Positions 1-4,777 of a stretch of 6,180 nucleotides of DNA are shown here, one piece after another; within the stretch, counting starts at the first letter, position 1; each line of letters begins with the position of its first letter. The stretch spans positions 1-6,180 of the forward strand of contig CAJMQD010000061.1 of the NCBI GenBank assembly GCA_905215425.1, written 5' to 3'. A program made the position numbers and the translations under genes. The stretch is from an uncultured bacterium (GTDB lineage Bacteria; Bacillota; Clostridia; Oscillospirales; Oscillospiraceae). Below the pieces are notes generated by a model that made no database searches, was not told the origin of the DNA, and was given only the letters and a program-made list of their open reading frames with translations.

Positions 1-10
1 CAACGCATCC

Positions 11-62
11 CGCAGGGGCGGTCCCCTGGGCCGCCCGCGGGCGGATAATATCCGCCCCTACG
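11..62. repeat. GC-rich imperfect palindromic repeat
   Basis: Outer arms at 11-21 and 52-62 are inverted copies matching 10 of 11 bases. Inside lie a small hairpin (AGGGG at 14-18 with CCCCT at 23-27) and a perfect palindrome at 39-57 (arms GGGCGGATA and TATCCGCCC around one base). This nested structure is typical of dispersed intergenic repeats in GC-rich gut Clostridia; that comparison is from memory. No T-run follows, so it is not an obvious intrinsic terminator. It could act as an RNA-stabilising or attenuating structure for an upstream gene outside the window. Confidence 0.65.
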
Positions 63-93
63 GGGGATAACACCCGTTTCACGTATCATGTAG

Positions 94-160
94 GGCCCGG
101 TGCCCTCACCGGGCCGCTTCCCCCTTTGTCAAAGGGCCGCTTCCCCTTATCAAGGGGAAG
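94..160. repeat. Cluster of three perfect hairpins with an internal direct repeat
   Basis: Three perfect hairpins follow each other. The first has 9-bp arms at 94-102 and 107-115 with loop CCCT. The second has 6-bp arms at 122-127 and 131-136 with loop GTC. The third has 9-bp arms at 140-148 and 152-160 with loop ATC. The motif GGGCCGCTTCCCC begins at 111 and again at 134, a 23-bp direct repeat, so the array looks built from duplicated hairpin units. No reading frame here has a convincing start signal. The function is unknown; it may be a dispersed repeat or a structured 3' end of an upstream transcript. Confidence 0.65.
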
Positions 161-230
161 GCTGAACTCGCCGTTCTACCCCTTCCCCCCCTCCCCACCC
201 CAGCCGCTGCGCCCCCCTCTTATTTTTAAT
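161..230. other. C-rich, gene-free spacer
   Basis: This stretch is strongly pyrimidine-skewed on the + strand, especially 177-220, which is mostly C with some T. It then switches abruptly to AT-rich sequence near 220. No gene, tRNA or clear promoter is visible. Predicted open frames through it lack ribosome binding sites and are low-complexity. Confidence 0.5.
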
Positions 231-259
231 TTTGTAATATTTAAAACGAATATTACAAA
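231..259. repeat. AT-rich perfect inverted repeat, possible operator or promoter region
   Basis: Arms TTTGTAATATT (231-241) and AATATTACAAA (249-259) are perfect 11-bp inverted copies around a 7-base centre. The AT-rich island (about 220-270) contrasts with the surrounding GC-rich DNA and lies about 150 bases upstream of the acyltransferase start. It could be a regulator-binding site or part of a promoter. A weak -35/-10 pair (TTGTAA at 232, TACAAA at 254, spacer 16) overlaps it. It is not a normal terminator because it is AT-only and lacks a following T-run. The rest of the leader (260-393) shows nothing distinct apart from a weak 7-bp hairpin (352-358 with 372-378). Confidence 0.5.
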
Positions 260-407
260 TAGTTTTAACTCTCTGGAGCTGTTCTGCGTCCTCTCTCCCC
301 TATCTGACATCATTTTTGCTCTCAAAAACGGCTCCAGAAGGCTTGAAGGCTGAAACCCGTTGGGGCACAAGGGGTTTCGCGGACGTGCTGTGGAAAGGAG
401 GCTTCCC

Positions 408-1472
408 ATGTCTCTTGCCGAGCGTAAATCTGAGTTGTCCTGGCTGAATGTGTGGTTTTGTCTGCTGGTGGTGTTCATCCATGCCGCCTCTCAGCCCGTG
501 TCCGTGCTGGACAAGCTCAGCTGGCAATATGCCCTGGTGATGATCCCCCAGCGGCTGGCCTTTGTGGCCGTGCCGGGGTTCTTCCTGCTCAGCGGCGTGA
601 AGCTCACTCTGCCCCGCTCCCGGCCCCAGACCATCGCCTCCTATTGGAGGGGGCGGTGCAAGAGCATTCTGCTCCCCTATCTGCTGGCGGTGCTGGTCTA
701 CTACTTCACCTTTGTATTTCTGCTGCGGTGGTTCCCCTTCTCCTGGAGGGAGCTGGCCCGCTATACGGTGACAGGCAGCCTGTCCGCCCCCTTCTACTTC
801 CTGATTGCCCTGTTCCAGTTTATCCTGCTCTTCCCCCTGTTCCGCTGGCTGGCCCGGCGGTGGTCGGCGGCGGTGCTGCTGCCCTTTGCCCTGGGGCTCA
901 CCTGGGTCAGCAGTATGTACTTCAACGCCGTGCTTCAGCTGTTTGTCCCCGGGGCCGTCTTTCCCTATGGCGACCGGGTGTTCACCACCTATCTGTTCTA
1001 TTACCTGGCCGGCTGCTGCATCGGGGCGCACTACGCCGACTTTCTGAAGCTGCTGGAACAGAACCGCGGTCTCATCACCGCCCTGTTCCTCGCCTTCGCC
1101 CTGGCGGACGGCTGGATCAGCTGGATGGCGTTCTCCGGACGGGGCTCCGCTCCATTTCTGGAGCTCGTCCACTCCCTTTACATCATCAGCGCTATCCTCT
1201 TTTTTTACCGCCTGGCCCAGAGCTGCCCCTCTCCCCTCCCCCGCTGGGCCCAGGCGGTGGACCGGGCCAGCTTTCTGATCTATTTATACCACTGCCTGGT
1301 GCTCACCCTGTTCCAAACCTATGCCCCCAGACTGGGCCTGACCCGGACAGCCCCCCAGTTTGTCGGGCGGATGGCGGTGGTCTATGCCGTCACCATCGGC
1401 GCCTGTGTGCTGTGGCAGCGGCTGTATGCCGCCGTCCGCGCCCGCCTGCTTTCCGGGAAATCTACCCCTTAA
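408..1472 (+). CDS. Acyltransferase 3 family integral membrane protein
   Basis: This 354-residue protein is very hydrophobic, with roughly ten membrane segments, as expected of the acyltransferase 3 (OatA/WecH-like) family. These enzymes move acetyl or other acyl groups across or at the membrane onto sugars, peptidoglycan or other envelope glycans. The first helix ends in the family's conserved histidine (H25 in VVFIHA). The second carries VPGFFLLSG (residues 55-63), matching the usual P-x-FFxLSG signature. Another helix with a YLYHC motif lies late in the protein. There is no C-terminal SGNH domain, so this is the membrane domain alone. The ATG at 408 is chosen because AAAGGAGG lies at 394-401; a TTG at 360 would extend the frame by 16 residues but has no such site. 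mscL follows after 26 bases, suggesting co-transcription. The acceptor substrate cannot be told from sequence. Confidence 0.88.
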   Translation: MSLAERKSELSWLNVWFCLLVVFIHAASQPVSVLDKLSWQYALVMIPQRLAFVAVPGFFLLSGVKLTLPRSRPQTIASYWRGRCKSILLPYLLAVLVYYFTFVFLLRWFPFSWRELARYTVTGSLSAPFYFLIALFQFILLFPLFRWLARRWSAAVLLPFALGLTWVSSMYFNAVLQLFVPGAVFPYGDRVFTTYLFYYLAGCCIGAHYADFLKLLEQNRGLITALFLAFALADGWISWMAFSGRGSAPFLELVHSLYIISAILFFYRLAQSCPSPLPRWAQAVDRASFLIYLYHCLVLTLFQTYAPRLGLTRTAPQFVGRMAVVYAVTIGACVLWQRLYAAVRARLLSGKSTP

Positions 1473-1498
1473 CACTTATGATTCGGAGATGATCCCTC

Positions 1499-1906
1499 AT
1501 GAAAAAATTCTTAGAAGAGTTTAAAGCCTTCGCCATGCGGGGCAACGTGCTGGACATGGCCGTCGGCGTGGTCATCGGCGGCGCCTTCGGCAAGATCACC
1601 ACCTCTCTGGTGAACGACATCATCATGCCCCTGATCTCCATGCTCACCGGCGGCATCGACTTCTCCGGCTGGAAATGGGTGCTGAAGGCCGCCGAGGGTG
1701 ACGCCGCCGAGGTGGCGGTGAACTTCGGCAGCTTCGTCGCCGTGGTGCTGGACTTCATCATCATCGCCTTCGCCGTATTCTGCATGGTCAAGGCCATCAA
1801 TAAGTTCCACAAGAAGAAGGAAGAGGCCCCCGCCGCTCCCCCCGAGCCCTCTGCCGAGGAGAAGCTGCTCACCGAGATCCGGGACCTGCTGAAGGAGAAG
1901 CAGTGA
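1499..1906 (+). CDS. mscL: Large-conductance mechanosensitive channel MscL
   Basis: This 135-residue protein has the full MscL layout and normal length. It forms a homopentameric pore in the cytoplasmic membrane that opens under membrane tension and releases solutes during hypo-osmotic shock. Residues 1-13 form the amphipathic N-terminal helix ([13 protein letters not shown]). Residues 14-47 are the glycine- and alanine-rich pore-lining TM1 ([18 protein letters not shown], then NDIIMPLI). A periplasmic loop covers about 50-74. TM2 is about 75-100 ([19 protein letters not shown]). A basic, proline-rich linker leads to the C-terminal helical bundle (119-135). The ribosome binding site GGAG (1485-1488) is slightly distant from the start. 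The stop codon overlaps the start of the next gene by one base (TGATG), which indicates translational coupling. Confidence 0.96.
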   Translation: MKKFLEEFKAFAMRGNVLDMAVGVVIGGAFGKITTSLVNDIIMPLISMLTGGIDFSGWKWVLKAAEGDAAEVAVNFGSFVAVVLDFIIIAFAVFCMVKAINKFHKKKEEAPAAPPEPSAEEKLLTEIRDLLKEKQ

Positions 1907-2253
1907 TGTCCCAGAACAAAGACCGGCGTCAGGACCGGCAGGAGGAGCAGGAGCCCTTCGTCCCCTCCTCCCCGGTAAAGCGCACCATGGCCTGGATCGG
2001 TCTGGTGTACGCCTTTCTGCTGCTGGGTATGACCACCTATATCTTCTATACCGGCGCCGCTCTGGGCAATCTGGCCCCCATGCTGGCCCTTCCCGGCCTG
2101 ATCGGCCTGGGGGTTCTGGCCATTGTCAGCTGGCGCACCGCGGGAAAGCCCGGCGCCCTGTCTGCCATCCTGCTGGCCGCACTGTGCTTTGGTCTGGCAG
2201 CTTTTACCGCCCCGCTGGCCTGGGCGGGACTAATGAGCAATTTCGGAGGTTGA
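1906..2253 (+). CDS. Small three-helix membrane protein of unknown function
   Basis: I do not recognise a named family. The 115-residue product has a charged, glutamine-rich cytosolic N-terminus (about residues 1-24) and three predicted membrane helices (about 27-49, 56-76 and 84-108). It has no signal peptide, cysteine pair or catalytic motif. The ATG at 1906 overlaps the mscL stop (TGATG), with AAGGAG at 1892-1897 giving good spacing; a GTG one codon upstream is in frame but less likely. Its last codons contain the ribosome binding site for rsmG, and only four bases separate the two genes, so it is clearly part of the mscL-rsmG transcript. Its position beside a mechanosensitive channel might suggest an envelope role, but that is only guilt by association. 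Confidence 0.8.
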   Translation: MSQNKDRRQDRQEEQEPFVPSSPVKRTMAWIGLVYAFLLLGMTTYIFYTGAALGNLAPMLALPGLIGLGVLAIVSWRTAGKPGALSAILLAALCFGLAAFTAPLAWAGLMSNFGG

Positions 2254-2257
2254 CGCC

Positions 2258-2968
2258 GTGAAGGATATTCTGACCCAAGGTCTGGCCCAGCTGGACATCA
2301 CCCCTCCCCCGGAGGCCATGGACCAGCTCTGCCGCTACGCCCAGCTTCTGGTGGAGCAAAACAAAGTCATGAATCTCACTGCCATCACCGACCCGGAAGG
2401 CATCGCCCGGCTGCATTTTTTAGACAGCGCCGCCCTGCTCCCCCTGTGCGGAGGGGCCGCGGGAAAGTCCCTGATCGATGTGGGCACCGGGGCGGGCTTT
2501 CCCGGCCTGGTGCTGAAGATCCTGTGTCCTGAGTTAAAGCTGACGCTGCTTGACAGCTTGGGCAAGCGGGTAAACTGGCTGTCCCAGGTGGCCCGGGAGC
2601 TGGGCCTGAAGGACGTCACCTGTCTCCACGCCCGGGCGGAGGAACAGGCCCTGGTAAAGGGGTATCGTGACAGCTTCGACCTTGTCACCGCCCGGGCTGT
2701 GGCCGATCTTCGCCTGCTGAGCGAGCTGTGTCTGCCCTACGCCAAGGTGGGCGGCACGTTCCTGTCCATGAAGAGCGTGGACAGCGGCGAAGAGCTGGAC
2801 CGGGCCGCCCACGCCATCAAGCTGTTGGGCGGGCGTCTGGAGAACATCACCGATTGCCCCATCCCCGGCTGCGACGTGACCCACCGCGTGGTGGCGATCC
2901 GGAAAATGGCGCCCACCTTAAAGGGCTATCCCCGCCGCTGGGCCAAAATCCAAAAGGAGCCCCTGTGA
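2258..2968 (+). CDS. rsmG: 16S rRNA (guanine-527-N7)-methyltransferase RsmG
   Basis: This 236-residue enzyme uses S-adenosylmethionine to methylate N7 of G527 (E. coli numbering) in the 530 loop of 16S rRNA; loss of this activity is known to give low-level streptomycin resistance. Family landmarks are all present: NKVMNLTAITD (35-45), HFLDS (53-57), the SAM-binding loop IDVGTGAGFPG (73-83), LLDSLGKRVNWL (98-109), ARAEE (125-129), VTARAVADL (143-151), a conserved lysine (K172) and the basic C-terminal tail YPRRWAKIQKEPL. The length is normal. The start is GTG at 2258, supported by CGGAGGT (2244-2250) seven bases upstream. The usual neighbour mnmG is not seen here. The stop codon lies inside the 10-bp duplication that flanks the element at 2973-3125, so the insertion left the protein intact. 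Confidence 0.96.
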   Translation: MKDILTQGLAQLDITPPPEAMDQLCRYAQLLVEQNKVMNLTAITDPEGIARLHFLDSAALLPLCGGAAGKSLIDVGTGAGFPGLVLKILCPELKLTLLDSLGKRVNWLSQVARELGLKDVTCLHARAEEQALVKGYRDSFDLVTARAVADLRLLSELCLPYAKVGGTFLSMKSVDSGEELDRAAHAIKLLGGRLENITDCPIPGCDVTHRVVAIRKMAPTLKGYPRRWAKIQKEPL

Positions 2969-2972
2969 CCGC
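2963..2972 (+). repeat. Left copy of 10-bp target-site duplication
   Basis: CTGTGACCGC occurs here and again at 3126-3135, exactly abutting the two ends of the inverted-repeat element. The copy includes the rsmG TGA stop (2966-2968). The bases beyond each copy differ, so the duplication is exactly 10 bp. Confidence 0.75.
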
Positions 2973-3125
2973 CAATGTCATTCAGTTAAGAGAAACCTGT
3001 CATTCCGAGGCAGTGACCGATGTCACTGCCGTGGGAATCCGTATTCAAAACGTCAGAGAAAACGGATTGCCGCGCCAGTCTGCGGACTGGCTCGCAATGA
3101 CAAAGCCCTTAACTGAATGGCATTG
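2973..3125. mobile_element. MITE-like non-autonomous insertion element, 153 bp
   Basis: The terminal inverted repeats CAATGTCATTCAGTTAAG (2973-2990) and its inverted copy at 3108-3125 match at 17 of 18 bases. They are flanked by an exact 10-bp direct repeat (2963-2972, 3126-3135). The interior folds further: a second inverted pair (2998-3009 with 3091-3102, 11 of 12), a third (3033-3042 with 3062-3071, 9 of 10), and two perfect lateral hairpins (3009-3017 with 3022-3030; 3074-3080 with 3085-3091). It encodes no protein, so it would need a transposase supplied elsewhere. The internal GCCAGTC-TGCG-GACTGGC block resembles a repeat I recall from many gut Firmicutes. It lies between rsmG and the next promoter. 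Confidence 0.8.
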
Positions 3126-3135
3126 CTGTGACCGC
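3126..3135 (+). repeat. Right copy of 10-bp target-site duplication
   Basis: An exact repeat of the sequence at 2963-2972, directly adjoining the right terminal inverted repeat of the element at 2973-3125. Confidence 0.75.
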
Positions 3136-3203
3136 TGTTCAAATTTTCCAGCAAATATAACAAAGAAAATCTCTCTTTCTTGTGAGATTTTTAAGAAAAC
3201 CCA

Positions 3204-3231
3204 TTGACGGCGTCCGGATTTGTGTTACACT
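3204..3231 (+). promoter_or_regulatory. Sigma-A type promoter for the minD-like/mgsA-like unit
   Basis: A -35 box TTGACG (3204-3209; consensus TTGACA) is followed after 16 bases by a -10 box TACACT (3226-3231) with an upstream TG (3223-3224), giving an extended -10. The region upstream (3140-3200) is AT-rich, unlike the flanking genes. The start codon lies 28 bases downstream of the -10, leaving a short leader that carries the strong AGGAGGA site (3247-3253). Confidence 0.7.
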
Positions 3232-3258
3232 AAAAAGTGAGGATTTAGGAGGACAGCT

Positions 3259-3993
3259 ATGGGCATCGTCATCGCCATTACATCCGGGAAGGGCGGCACC
3301 GGTAAAACCTCCATCACAGGAGGCGTCGCCGCAGCGCTGGCCCGGAGAGGGCGCAGCGTGCTTTGCATTGATATGGATATCGGCCTGCGGAATCTGGATA
3401 TTTCCCTGGGCGTAAGCGACCGGGCCCTGATGGACTTCACCGATGTGGCCCAGGGCCGCTGCTCCTTAGAGCGCGCCGCCGTTACCCATCCGGATCTGCC
3501 CGGACTGTCCCTTCTTACCGCCCCCCTTACCCTTCCCGGGGATTTGCGGGCCCGCCAGATCTTCGACCTTATGAAGCAGGCCAGGGCCCACTATCAATAT
3601 GTGCTCATCGACTCCCCCGCCGGCCTGGGGACAGGCTTTCATCTGTCTACCGTCTATGCAGACCGGGCCATCGTAGTGGCCACCAACGACGCCTCCTCCC
3701 TGCGGGACGCCCAGCGCACCGTAACGGAGCTGGGCCACCTGGAGCAGGTCCATCTGGTGATGAACCGCATCCAGCCCAAGCTTCTGCGCAAGCTGAAGGC
3801 CACCATAGATGACGCCATGGACGCCGCCGGCCTGCCTCTGCTGGGGGTAGTTCCGGAGGATCCGCGGGTCATGCTCTCCGCAAATTTGGGTCAGCCCCTG
3901 ACCCCCAGCGGCCGCGCCGGAGCTGCCGACGCCTGCGTCAATATCGCCCGCCGGCTGGAGGGGCAGCACGTGCCCATTATGCGCATCCGTTAA
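3259..3993 (+). CDS. minD: MinD-like deviant Walker A ATPase lacking the usual C-terminal membrane anchor
   Basis: This 244-residue P-loop ATPase belongs to the MinD/ParA family. Canonical MinD dimerises on ATP, binds the membrane, and with MinC and MinE (or DivIVA) keeps the division septum at midcell. Visible here are the deviant Walker A loop GKGGTGKT (10-17, with signature lysine K11), the MinD switch DMDIGLRNLD (38-47), Walker B with DSPAGL (114-123), a TNDASSLRDA segment (142-151), VMNRI (167-171) and LPLLGVVPED (192-201). These fit MinD better than ParA or FlhG. The protein stops at ARRLEGQHVPIMRIR, where canonical MinD (about 265-270 residues) continues into an amphipathic membrane-targeting helix, so that helix is missing. 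Neither minC nor minE lies nearby. The start is set by AGGAGGA just upstream. The mgsA-like gene follows after 44 bases, probably in the same operon. The symbol is by homology; the role in division is uncertain. Confidence 0.82.
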   Translation: MGIVIAITSGKGGTGKTSITGGVAAALARRGRSVLCIDMDIGLRNLDISLGVSDRALMDFTDVAQGRCSLERAAVTHPDLPGLSLLTAPLTLPGDLRARQIFDLMKQARAHYQYVLIDSPAGLGTGFHLSTVYADRAIVVATNDASSLRDAQRTVTELGHLEQVHLVMNRIQPKLLRKLKATIDDAMDAAGLPLLGVVPEDPRVMLSANLGQPLTPSGRAGAADACVNIARRLEGQHVPIMRIR

Positions 3994-4037
3994 ACCACAC
4001 GAAATCACCTAACTGATCAGGACAGGAGGAATCCCCC

Positions 4038-4454
4038 ATGAATATTGCGCTCATGTGTCACAACAAAAAGCAGGAGCTGATGGTCCAATTCTGCACCGCC
4101 TACTGCGGCATTTTGGCCAAACACACTGTCTGCGCTACCAACGCCACCGGCCGTATGGTGGCCGAGGCCACTGGCCTGAACGTCAATCTGTTCCTGTCCC
4201 ACGAGCACGGCGGTATCGAGCAGATCGGCCAGCGCATCATTTATAACGAGATCGATATGGTCTTGTTCTTCAACTCCCCCCAGGACAACACCATGGACGA
4301 CGATATCATGTATATCTGCCGCCTGTGCGACCAGCACTCTGTCCCCATGGCCACCAACGTGGCCACCGCCGAGCTGCTGATCCACGGTCTGGCCCGGGGC
4401 GACCTGGACTGGCGTGAGGTCATGAACCCCAACCGGGTGCCCTTCGCCCTGTGA
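4038..4454 (+). CDS. mgsA: Methylglyoxal synthase-fold protein with degenerate active site
   Basis: At 138 residues, collinear with methylglyoxal synthase (which converts dihydroxyacetone phosphate to methylglyoxal and phosphate), this protein keeps the fold signatures NIALMCH (2-8), ATGLNV (44-49), EIDMVLFF (71-78), RLCDQHSVPMATNVATAE (95-112) and GDLDWRE (121-127). Compared with the E. coli enzyme as I remember it, most catalytic and phosphate-binding residues differ: D20 is N9, K23 is Q12, T47 is A36, G66 is H55, the catalytic base D71 is I60, D91 is S80, and H98 is lost next to a one-residue deletion. H19, T45, T48, S65 and D101 equivalents remain (H8, T34, T37, S54, D89). It may be a non-catalytic ligand-binding relative, like the MGS-like regulatory domain of carbamoyl-phosphate synthetase. 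AGGAGGA (4024-4030) sets the start. Database annotation would probably read methylglyoxal synthase. Confidence 0.85.
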   Translation: MNIALMCHNKKQELMVQFCTAYCGILAKHTVCATNATGRMVAEATGLNVNLFLSHEHGGIEQIGQRIIYNEIDMVLFFNSPQDNTMDDDIMYICRLCDQHSVPMATNVATAELLIHGLARGDLDWREVMNPNRVPFAL

Positions 4455-4504
4455 TCCGAACGGCTTAGTTTGCTTTTCCCTTTTATTGAACCTGCGTTTA
4501 TTTC

Positions 4505-4742
4505 CGTGATGACGGGTCATGAGTAACCGGATCACCCCCCGACAGAGAGAGGCCCCATGGTTGAGAGGGCTTCAGGGTGCGGTCCCGGCGAAGACAGTCC
4601 CACCAGCGGCCCCGGAGACGGGGGCGGTCCCCTTCCCGCACAACAAGAAGGCCAAAGGGGCGCCTGCGCGCCTGAATTTGGGTGGCACCACGAAGCGTTT
4701 TCAGCGCTCTCGTCCCAAACCACAGGGACGGGAGCGTTTTTT
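4505..4742 (+). promoter_or_regulatory. T-box riboswitch leader, probably tRNA-Asp responsive
   Basis: T-box leaders bind uncharged tRNA and switch a terminator to an antiterminator upstream of aminoacyl-tRNA synthetase genes. Stem I begins with TGATGA and GAGTAA (4507-4526; AGTA at 4522-4525), followed by AGAGAG (4544-4549) and GTTG (4560-4563). The 3' strand GGGTG..GGTCCCGG (4575-4588) can pair with 4527-4537. GAA (4590-4592) can face AGTA to form the usual loop E. The next triplet GAC (4593-4595), followed by A, is the best specifier candidate and would read tRNA-Asp. The T-box core is TGGGTGGCACCACG (4679-4692), whose TGGC bulge (4683-4686) pairs with an acceptor end carrying discriminator G, as in tRNA-Asp, not the C of tRNA-His. 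Recognition as a T-box is firm; the specifier is inferred. No convincing promoter is visible between 4455 and 4505, so readthrough from the upstream gene is possible. Confidence 0.88.
4705..4742 (+). terminator. T-box intrinsic terminator
   Basis: Arms CGCTCTCGTCCC (4705-4716) and GGGACGGGAGCG (4725-4736) form a 12-bp stem with one G-T pair and an 8-base loop, followed by six T residues (4737-4742). The 5' arm contains the CTCGTCCC element that alternatively pairs with the T-box core to form the antiterminator. It ends 35 bases before the acetyltransferase start, so it gates the whole downstream operon. Confidence 0.9.
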
Positions 4743-4777
4743 ATGCTCTCTGCGCCCCATAAAGGAGATGACGTTCC

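Noticed and set aside
94..160. CRISPR array, suggested by repeated hairpin units
   Set aside because: There are only two partial repeat copies at a 23-bp spacing, with no unique spacers of normal length and no cas genes.
360..407. Upstream TTG start extending the acyltransferase by 16 residues
   Set aside because: There is no ribosome binding site before it, whereas AAAGGAGG sits correctly ahead of the ATG at 408.
300..1172. Long antisense frame of 290 codons opposite the acyltransferase gene
   Set aside because: Its product is low-complexity (rich in G, Q, E, P and H) with no ribosome binding site, and it fully overlaps a well-supported membrane protein; it is a codon-bias shadow of GC-rich sequence.
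452..1492. Frame of 346 codons on the + strand overlapping the acyltransferase
   Set aside because: The product is an out-of-frame, proline- and arginine-rich translation with no family features. The other frame has the helices, the family motifs and the Shine-Dalgarno.
2973..3125. tRNA or other stable RNA gene, suggested by the cloverleaf-like fold
   Set aside because: No TTCGA arm, acceptor CCA or anticodon arrangement is present. The terminal inverted repeats and flanking 10-bp duplication fit a mobile element.
2728..3207. Frame overlapping the end of rsmG and running through the inverted-repeat element
   Set aside because: It is out of frame with rsmG, has no start signal, and its second half only translates the repeat element.
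4455..4505. Promoter for the T-box operon (TTGCTT at 4470 or TTGAAC at 4486)
   Set aside because: Neither has a -10 box at acceptable spacing before the start of the T-box stem, so I could not support a specific promoter.
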